DNA from: Acinetobacter modestus
GTDB taxonomy: Bacteria > Pseudomonadota > Gammaproteobacteria > Pseudomonadales > Moraxellaceae
DNA: 64,000 nucleotides
Direction: 5' to 3'
Assembly: GCF_014636095.1 (NCBI RefSeq)
Contig: NZ_BMDV01000006.1
Coordinates: forward strand, 124,001 to 188,000
Shown piece by piece: positions 58,127 through 64,000 of this stretch. Each line of letters begins with the position of its first letter. Positions within the stretch are counted from its first letter, which is position 1. The notes beneath the pieces are model-generated. The model was not told the origin of the DNA. It saw only the letters and a program-made list of their open reading frames with translations, and did not search any database. The position numbers and the translations under genes are program-made.

Positions 58127-59767
58127 ATGAAAAAATTCTGGAAGTATTTATTAGTACTATTGGTAGTACTAATAGTGATTGCTATTGCCTTTCTTTTTAG
58201 ACCAATTACGTCTAAGGCAATTAAAACGAAAAATGATGAAACTGTTGTTGATGCTGTATTGGTCGGCGGTGGAATCATGAGTGCCACACTTGGTACTTAC
58301 CTCAATGAGTTACAACCTGACTGGAACATCCGCATGTATGAACGTCTTGATGCTGTCGCACAAGAAAGTTCAAATGGCTTTAACAATGCGGGTACAGGAC
58401 ACTCTGGCTTTATGGAAATGAATTATACCGAAGAAAAAGACGGTAAAATGGACATTTCTAAAGCGGTTAAAGTGGCAAGCCAATTTGAAATTGCTAAGCA
58501 ATTCTGGGCTTACCAAGTGAAACAAGGTGTATTAGAAACACCTAGTACATTCATTAACCCAGTACCACACATTGCATTCGTATGGGGCGATAACGTCAAC
58601 TTCATGGAAAAGCGTTATGCTGCCATGGTTCAAAATCCGTTATTCGCTGGCATGAAATTGAGTGAAGACAAAGCTGAAATTCAACAATGGGCACCATTGG
58701 TGATGGACGGTCGTGATCCTCAGCAAAAAGTGGCTGCAACCCGCATGGACGTTGGTTCTGACGTGAATTACGGTGCAATCACCAAGCAATTGATTAACAA
58801 TCTCGAGAAAAGTCCAAACTTTAAACTCAGAACTTCAACTGAAGTCACTGGGATTAGTAAGAATGACGATCATACTTGGTCTGTTGCATTCAAAGATGTC
58901 AAATCTGGTGAAGTCAGTCATGTAAAAACACGTTTCGTGTTTATTGGTGCTGGCGGTGCTGCAATTAAATTATTGCAAATGACTGGTTTACCAGAAGCGC
59001 AACAATATGCTGGTTTCCCTGTGGGTGGTGAGTTCCTTGTGACTGACAATCCTGCAGTAACAGCAAAACACACAGCCAAAGTCTATGGTCGTGCAGATCT
59101 GGGTGCGCCTCCGATGTCTGTTCCACATATCGATACCCGTTATATCGACGGTAAAAAATATGTGTTGTTTGGCCCATTTGCAACCTATTCAAACAAGTTC
59201 CTAAAACATGGTTCACAGCTTGATTTGCTTGCATCGACCAACAAAAATAACGTGTTGCCTATGGCTGCAATTGGTCTACAAAATGCTGATCTTGTTCAGT
59301 ATCTGGTAAGCCAAGTATTGATGTCTGATGCAGATCGTTTCAACGAGTTGAAAAAATACTACCCTGAAGCTAATCCAAAAGATTGGCATTTACAACAAGG
59401 TGGTCAACGTGTTCAGATCATCAAAAAAGAGCCAGGTAAACCTGCGAAATTGCAATTTGGTACAGAAATTTTTGCCTCTAAAGACAAGTCTGTAACCGCA
59501 TTGTTAGGCGCCTCTCCGGGTGCTTCAACTTCACCGTACATTATGCTCAGCTTGCTTGAAAAAGCCTTCCCTGAGCAAACTAAAGGTGAATGGAATGGCA
59601 AGTTACATGAAATCGTGCGCTCTTATGGTAAAGACCTTTCAACTGATCCAGCGTTGTTAGATCAAATCCGTCAGTACTCAAGTTCAACTTTAGGCTTGAA
59701 CTATACGACTCCTACAAACTTGGTTCCTGCCAAGAAAGTCGAAAAAGCGGAAGCTGTTGCTCAATAA
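58127..59767 (+). CDS. mqo: Malate:quinone oxidoreductase with N-terminal membrane anchor
   Basis: Oxidises malate to oxaloacetate and passes electrons to quinone, joining the TCA cycle to respiration. Of 546 residues, about 5-25 form one strong hydrophobic helix after a basic start, a likely anchor or signal segment; many Mqo proteins lack this and are only peripheral. The FAD motif [17 protein letters not shown] is near 44-60, followed by [20 protein letters not shown] near 72-91, a family signature. The C-terminal [20 protein letters not shown] is near 464-483. AAGG precedes the ATG by about ten bases. Confidence 0.95.
   Translation: MKKFWKYLLVLLVVLIVIAIAFLFRPITSKAIKTKNDETVVDAVLVGGGIMSATLGTYLNELQPDWNIRMYERLDAVAQESSNGFNNAGTGHSGFMEMNYTEEKDGKMDISKAVKVASQFEIAKQFWAYQVKQGVLETPSTFINPVPHIAFVWGDNVNFMEKRYAAMVQNPLFAGMKLSEDKAEIQQWAPLVMDGRDPQQKVAATRMDVGSDVNYGAITKQLINNLEKSPNFKLRTSTEVTGISKNDDHTWSVAFKDVKSGEVSHVKTRFVFIGAGGAAIKLLQMTGLPEAQQYAGFPVGGEFLVTDNPAVTAKHTAKVYGRADLGAPPMSVPHIDTRYIDGKKYVLFGPFATYSNKFLKHGSQLDLLASTNKNNVLPMAAIGLQNADLVQYLVSQVLMSDADRFNELKKYYPEANPKDWHLQQGGQRVQIIKKEPGKPAKLQFGTEIFASKDKSVTALLGASPGASTSPYIMLSLLEKAFPEQTKGEWNGKLHEIVRSYGKDLSTDPALLDQIRQYSSSTLGLNYTTPTNLVPAKKVEKAEAVAQ
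58149..58174. repeat. Perfect 11-base hairpin inside the start of mqo
   Basis: TATTAGTACTA (58149-58159) pairs perfectly with TAGTACTAATA (58164-58174) around TTGG. It begins 22 bases after the mqo ATG, within codons for the Leu/Val-rich anchor. It could slow translation, or may only reflect repeated GTA and CTA codons. Confidence 0.5.
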
Positions 59768-59783
59768 GCGAAGCTAAGCAGAT

Positions 59784-59815
59784 TAAAAAGGGAGGAGTTT
59801 CCACTCTTCCCTTTT
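59784..59815 (+). terminator. mqo terminator
   Basis: AAAAAGGGAGGAGT and ACTCTTCCCTTTTT pair (one G:T) around TTCC, 17 bases after the mqo stop, with a T-rich run. Confidence 0.9.
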
Positions 59816-59846
59816 TCTTTATTTGTATTTTATAAATCTACGCCTT

Positions 59847-61088
59847 ATGTCTTCTGCTGTACCTCATTCTGCTTTTGCTGCATTTTCCAGTCGTGACTTT
59901 AGGTTATTGACCCTCAATCAATGCTGCTTAACGTTTGCGGTGCTGATTCAAGAAGTGCTGGTGGCTTTTCATCTCTATCAAATCACCAAGAATCCGCTCA
60001 TTCTCGGCCTAGTTGGGATCATGGATTTTTTACCCTTTCTCATCCTCTCTTTATGGGGCGGTTATATTGCTGACCGTTTTAATCGTCAACGTATTTTGCA
60101 GATCAGCTTTAGCTTTGCCATTCCCTTATCGATTGCTTTATGGATAAGTTTTGATCTTTTCCACAACCAAACCATCAGTGCAAATTTCTTATTAATCTCA
60201 TGCTTGAGTATTCTGTTTTTATTTGGCTGTATTCGCGGTATTTATAGCCCCTGCTTTAACTCCTTACGTCCTTTTGTCGTACCCGAGCATCTGTATACCA
60301 ATGCAGCGACATGGACCAGTATGTGCTGGCAAGCTTGCGGTATACTTGCACCCGTGGTTGGCGGTTTTCTGTTGGCGCATCTGGATTTGGATATTACCTT
60401 TGCCGTGATTGTGGCGCTTTTTTTTACCGGCAGTATGGCACTATGGTGCTTACAGAAGCGCGCGTTTCCTCAAATCCAAACGGAGTCGGTGACTCAAAGT
60501 CTAAAAGACGCACTACAATTTATTTTTAAAACCAAAATTATTTTTTGGGCGATGTTTCTCGATCTCGGCTCAGTTTTCTTTGGTGGCATCATCGCGCTGC
60601 TGCCCATTTTTGCCCAAGATATTTTGCATGTCGGTGCAGATGGTTTTGGTCTATTACGCGCCGCACCTGCATTTGGTGGCTTGATCATGCTGCTGATTTT
60701 GGTGCGTTACCCACCCAAATCCAGACCGTGGCAGATGATGCTGATTGCGGTCACTGGCTTTGCGCTATGCACCTTGTTATTTGCTGTTACCAGACAGCTG
60801 TATTTTTCCATCACAGTTCTCATTATTATGGGGGCATGTGACAGCATCAACATAATTATTCGTCAAACCATACTGCAATTGATTCCACCCAAAGACATGC
60901 TTGGTCGTGTCGCTGCCATTAATGGCATCTTTGTCACGTCCAGCAATGAGCTGGGTGCATTGCAGTCCAGTGTGATGACACGCTTTTTTAGCGTGGTACC
61001 AGCCATGTTGATTGGCGGTTCACTGTCTTTGTTCTGCGTAATGCTGACCAAGATCAAAACCAAAGATTTATTGAAGTTTCGTTTTTAA
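59847..61088 (+). CDS. MFS transporter, EntS-like exporter family
   Basis: A 413-residue inner-membrane transporter with 12 hydrophobic segments. FSSRDFRLLTLNQCCLTFAV near the start, then HLYQITKNPLILGLVGIMDFLPFLILSLWGGYIADRFNRQR (in shorter blocks: LGLVGIMDFLPF, GGYIADRFNRQR), match the EntS/Bcr-like group of MFS exporters; EntS exports enterobactin. The start at the ATG 59847 is preferred to a TTG at 59823. No siderophore genes adjoin it, so the substrate is open. Base use looks slightly richer in G and C than in the nrd and mqo genes. Confidence 0.87.
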   Translation: MSSAVPHSAFAAFSSRDFRLLTLNQCCLTFAVLIQEVLVAFHLYQITKNPLILGLVGIMDFLPFLILSLWGGYIADRFNRQRILQISFSFAIPLSIALWISFDLFHNQTISANFLLISCLSILFLFGCIRGIYSPCFNSLRPFVVPEHLYTNAATWTSMCWQACGILAPVVGGFLLAHLDLDITFAVIVALFFTGSMALWCLQKRAFPQIQTESVTQSLKDALQFIFKTKIIFWAMFLDLGSVFFGGIIALLPIFAQDILHVGADGFGLLRAAPAFGGLIMLLILVRYPPKSRPWQMMLIAVTGFALCTLLFAVTRQLYFSITVLIIMGACDSINIIIRQTILQLIPPKDMLGRVAAINGIFVTSSNELGALQSSVMTRFFSVVPAMLIGGSLSLFCVMLTKIKTKDLLKFRF

Positions 61089-61129
61089 TCTCCCCCCCAA
61101 CAAACAGCTATTTAAAAAACCAATATCAT

Positions 61130-61585
61130 ATGAAACACACTTTGCCCGCGTCTTCAGGCCTCTCTAAATTTATTATTTTTTCAGTTTTTCTATGGCTGGT
61201 CCTGTTGTGGCTTCAATCGACCTATATCGTTATTATCGGTGGTCAAGCCTATCTGTTCTGGACTTCATTCGGCCTGCTTATCTTAAATCTCTTCAGTCTA
61301 CGCCCCAGCATTTTTAAAAATCGAATCGCTCTGGCGATTACAGCACTACTGTTGCTCTATCTGGGCTTTCACTCTTTATTTTGCACCTATTTGATCATCG
61401 CTTTTTACTGTATTTTCTATTTATATGCGGGTGAATATAAGCATAAACGCGCCATTAAATTGATCAGCCTATTTTTGATCATGATCATTTTTGCGATCTA
61501 TCAAAGCCAATCACTGCATGAACTGAAAAGCCATTATACAAACTATGAAACGGGTGAAACATGGCAAAAATATGGTGCGCTATAA
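61130..61585 (+). CDS. Hypothetical multi-pass membrane protein
   Basis: A 151-residue protein with about five hydrophobic segments (roughly 13-31, 35-55, 65-82, 84-101 and 109-124) and a short polar tail (HELKSHYTNYETGETWQKYG). It lies 41 bases after the MFS gene in the same direction and may be on the same transcript. No ribosome site is evident before the ATG. I do not recognise a family. Confidence 0.65.
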   Translation: MKHTLPASSGLSKFIIFSVFLWLVLLWLQSTYIVIIGGQAYLFWTSFGLLILNLFSLRPSIFKNRIALAITALLLLYLGFHSLFCTYLIIAFYCIFYLYAGEYKHKRAIKLISLFLIMIIFAIYQSQSLHELKSHYTNYETGETWQKYGAL

Positions 61586-61621
61586 ACCCTAACATTTATA
61601 TTTTTTGTGTTCTTGATCAAA

Positions 61622-62605
61622 TCATTTTTGTCTATATGTAGCCATAAACTGAAGTGTATCCTGCAAAGTCAGTTGAGCAGGTTTAGTGTCCAATAGAAAT
61701 TGATATTCGTGTCCTGTAGGATCAGTTTTCTGATCAAAATATCTTGATTGCGTTACTACACCGACTTTCTGTAATTGTTTTTCTAATTCACGTGCTTGTT
61801 GTTCAAATGATGCAGTATTGCCATCTGTTAAATAAATTGGCGGCAGTGCTGAGTTTAGATATTCAGACACGACCAATCCTTGATTCTCAGTTCGCGTCAG
61901 CCAATCTTTATCGTGCAAATATGCCCAACCAATACGTCCAAAGACAAATTGGGTAATTGCTGAGTTTGCTTGGAGAACCATATTTTTTAGATCATAGGGA
62001 CCACAATATAATAAAGCTCCTCGAATCTCAGATGGATTTAAGGTATTGGGAATATTCATTAAATTTGCATATGAAGGGTTTGATTGAATAAGTAAAAATT
62101 GCAACGCAATTTGTGCTCCCGCAGAATCACCTGCAATAAAAATATTCGACATATTTAAATCATGTTTTTTAGCAACACTACTTTTTATATAACGAATCGC
62201 TTCCGAAACTTGGATGACGGGTTCAGGGTATTTCGTAGTCGGTACAAGTTCATAATTGAGCACGATTACAGCGTAACCTTGCGCTGCTAATTGAGTTGCG
62301 TAGTCTTTGACCTCAAGCTTATCGCCACCCACAAAACCACCACCATGAACCCAAATCACGACTGGGTGATCAGGTAACGGAGTTTGAGTTTTATAGAAAT
62401 CGAATGTATTTCTCTGATATTTTGATGGATAGGTTAAGTTTGTTGACACAGCCACATTTGACTCTTGGTATTGAGCAGGCCGTAAATCTTTTGGAATACT
62501 AAATAAACTATGCTGCAATAACCAAATCGTTGGTTTAGGACTAACAAATAATACAGATACGAATATCACAACAATAAGAGCGCAAAATATGATTAGTCTT
62601 TTCAT
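61622..62605 (-). CDS. Alpha/beta hydrolase (HSL-type esterase)
   Basis: A 327-residue esterase or lipase-like enzyme with an N-terminal hydrophobic segment (about 4-22) that is either a membrane anchor or an uncleaved signal. The oxyanion motif HGGGFVGGDK is near 90-99, the nucleophile elbow is GDSAG (Ser near 161), and the acid and His of the triad are probably in YLTDGNTASF (Asp near 258) and PTGHEYQF (His near 294). Substrate unknown. Its upstream region carries two Fur-box-like sequences. Confidence 0.87.
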   Translation of the reverse strand: MKRLIIFCALIVVIFVSVLFVSPKPTIWLLQHSLFSIPKDLRPAQYQESNVAVSTNLTYPSKYQRNTFDFYKTQTPLPDHPVVIWVHGGGFVGGDKLEVKDYATQLAAQGYAVIVLNYELVPTTKYPEPVIQVSEAIRYIKSSVAKKHDLNMSNIFIAGDSAGAQIALQFLLIQSNPSYANLMNIPNTLNPSEIRGALLYCGPYDLKNMVLQANSAITQFVFGRIGWAYLHDKDWLTRTENQGLVVSEYLNSALPPIYLTDGNTASFEQQARELEKQLQKVGVVTQSRYFDQKTDPTGHEYQFLLDTKPAQLTLQDTLQFMATYRQK

Positions 62606-62627
62606 TTGAAGCTCCTCTCAAGTCTCA

Positions 62628-62648
62628 TATTGATTGAGAATCAATATA
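62628..62648. promoter_or_regulatory. 21-base perfect palindrome, Fur-box-like
   Basis: ATATTGATT-GAG-AATCAATAT, 22 bases before the hydrolase start. The TGAGAATCA-type core recalls Fur sites. A second AT-rich partial match, GATTATTATCATTGC, is at about 62690-62704. Iron control of the hydrolase is inference. Confidence 0.5.
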
Positions 62649-62741
62649 CAAGATCATTATTCTTTTCAGATGATATGCAGATTATTATCATTGCAAGCTA
62701 GAACATTGACCAGATTATACTTTGCAAAATCTTCTAGGTTT

Positions 62742-62772
62742 AAAAAAACCTCACATGACGTGAGGTTTTTTT
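62742..62772 (-). terminator. Terminator of the BCCT transporter gene
   Basis: AAAAAAACCTCAC and GTGAGGTTTTTTT form a perfect 13-base stem around ATGAC, 10 bases after the transporter stop. It is symmetric and so could act in both directions. Confidence 0.93.
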
Positions 62773-62782
62773 ATTGCAACAA

Positions 62783-64000
62783 TTAGTCTTGTGAATCAGG
62801 ATACAAAGGACGATTGCCGGGACTAATACGATTGATATGTAAAAAAGTCATATGACGTTCATACTTATCCAAGATGTCATTAATCACCTGCTCTTTGGTA
62901 TATCCAACCAAGTCATTGTCCTGAGAGCCTTCATACAAGAAGGTTTCCAAGCGGTAATAGAACTGCTTGCCACGTTTACCGCGCTCACTAAAAGTCGGCG
63001 CGATATAACGTACTGGCCAGATCTGATACACGAAGTTATGTTCTTCTTCGATGTAAATGGTGAGATCAAGATGATACAGGGTTTCGCTTTCTTCAACTTC
63101 ACCCTGCGTCAATTCGACATTCATGCCACGCTTCACCAACTCATCCGCCACGGTTTGTACCGCAGGTTTACACACGCTATCGAGCATGCGCTGAGTTTCA
63201 CTGCTGCCTGGATGATGCATGACACGGGATAAACGCTGTTTCCAGTTCAAAATATCCACGTTTCCGACCACAGGTGCGGCATTCAGACTCCGACTGGCTT
63301 TACGATAATCCTCTAAACGTAAGGATTTATATAAGCCGGCCATCACTAATAGCATCACAAAACTAAACGGCAAGCCCATAATTACGGTAGCACTTTGCAG
63401 GGCGGTAATCCCGTTTGCCATCAACATCGCCACGGTGAGCAAACCAATGGCAGTTGCCCAGAATATTCGAAGCCAGCGTGGAGCATCATTATCGACATTT
63501 GAGAACTTGGTGGTAAAGTTACCGAGTACCAAAGCACCTGAATCAGCAGACGTCACATAGAACAATAGACCCGTAATAGTGGCGATCCCCGCAATAAAGG
63601 TAAAGCCCGGATATTGCGCCAATAGGTCATAAAAACCATGTGCAGGATCCGTCAGTACAGTTTGTGCTAATGCCGTATTACCTTCAAAAATCACGTTATA
63701 TAAAGCACTGTTTCCAAAAATAGATAACCACGTAATCGTGAACAATAAAGGAATGATCAAGGTGCCGCAGACGAATTCACGAATGGTACGACCACGCGAA
63801 ATACGTGCCAAGAACAGCCCCACAAAGGGCGACCATGCCACCCACCATGCCCAGAAGAACAAAGTCCAACTGTTCATCCAGTCTTTTGGTCGGTCAAAGG
63901 CAAAGCTTTCCAAGGCCAAACTTGGGAAACGACTGATATAGTCACCAAAGTTTTGTACCAAGGCATTGAGCAGGAATTCGGTATTACCGAGGAACAGGAC
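62783..64000 (-). CDS. BCCT family transporter (BetT-like), C-terminal part cut by window edge
   Basis: The reading frame is open to the right edge, so the N-terminal part is missing; about 405 residues are visible. The first part has BCCT helices, with the signature Trp-rich helix FWAWWVAWSPFVGLFLARIS that forms the substrate site, and later YVTSADSGALVLGNF. After the last helix comes a long cytosolic C-terminal domain of about 180 residues, a mark of the BetT subgroup (choline uptake, osmotic control). Family members take up choline, betaine or carnitine with Na+ or H+; choline is likely but not shown. Confidence 0.92.
   Translation of the reverse strand, partial: VLFLGNTEFLLNALVQNFGDYISRFPSLALESFAFDRPKDWMNSWTLFFWAWWVAWSPFVGLFLARISRGRTIREFVCGTLIIPLLFTITWLSIFGNSALYNVIFEGNTALAQTVLTDPAHGFYDLLAQYPGFTFIAGIATITGLLFYVTSADSGALVLGNFTTKFSNVDNDAPRWLRIFWATAIGLLTVAMLMANGITALQSATVIMGLPFSFVMLLVMAGLYKSLRLEDYRKASRSLNAAPVVGNVDILNWKQRLSRVMHHPGSSETQRMLDSVCKPAVQTVADELVKRGMNVELTQGEVEESETLYHLDLTIYIEEEHNFVYQIWPVRYIAPTFSERGKRGKQFYYRLETFLYEGSQDNDLVGYTKEQVINDILDKYERHMTFLHINRISPGNRPLYPDSQD

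Noticed and set aside
1..64000. Search by eye for tRNA, rRNA, CRISPR repeats, insertion sequences and prophage genes
   Set aside because: None seen: no clustered direct repeats with spacers, no transposase or integrase reading frames, and no cloverleaf-like sequence in the intergenic gaps.

Overview
The window looks like a stretch of an Acinetobacter chromosome. Three things support this: AT-rich coding style, a complete nuo operon with fused nuoCD, and a response regulator/sensor kinase pair that matches BfmR/BfmS (238 and 546 aa). The genus call is from gene content and protein recognition; I do not assign a species. I see no rRNA, tRNA, CRISPR array, insertion sequence or prophage.

Layout. 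1-9.1 kb: start of a secreted DUF6160-like protein, dcd, a LysE exporter, a DUF2062 membrane protein, the Mrp/ApbC Fe-S carrier, an LEA-like hydrophilic repeat protein, a GNAT acetyltransferase, unknown proteins including two tandem paralogous membrane proteins, and metG. 9.1-20 kb (accessory in character): an AT-rich gene encoding a PIN-type nuclease fold split by a long coiled-coil insertion, a secreted metallo-beta-lactamase-fold hydrolase, a second LysE exporter, oleate hydratase, a methyltransferase, a DUF1345 protein, and a tetR-MFS-HlyD efflux locus with a clear palindromic operator, followed by a PLP enzyme. 20-32.5 kb: a 1370-aa multi-domain surface protein (Calx-beta, DUF11, SpaA-like repeats), a YhiN flavoprotein, a CmpX-like mechanosensitive protein, two small membrane proteins, fpr with a divergent LysR regulator, two cold-shock-domain proteins (one fused to a membrane segment and an Excalibur domain) and upp.

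32.6-47.6 kb: nuoABCDEFGHIJKLMN on the minus strand, tightly packed with stop/start overlaps; this is proton-pumping NADH:quinone oxidoreductase (complex I). 48-58 kb: a MASE1-GGDEF diguanylate cyclase, an unknown gene, bfmR-bfmS, then nrdA and nrdB separated by two small membrane-protein genes. 58-64 kb: membrane-anchored malate:quinone oxidoreductase, an EntS-like MFS exporter, a small membrane protein, an alpha/beta hydrolase with Fur-box-like palindromes upstream, and the C-terminal part of a BCCT (BetT-like) transporter cut by the window edge.

The most unusual items are the split-PIN gene, the nrdA-(42 aa)-(154 aa)-nrdB arrangement with a perfect DnaA-box 9-mer upstream, the cold-shock/TM/Excalibur fusion, a structured hairpin between upp and the cold-shock gene with group II intron-like sequence, and several perfect inverted repeats that look regulatory. 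I found nothing that amounts to a full new multi-gene defence or biosynthetic system.
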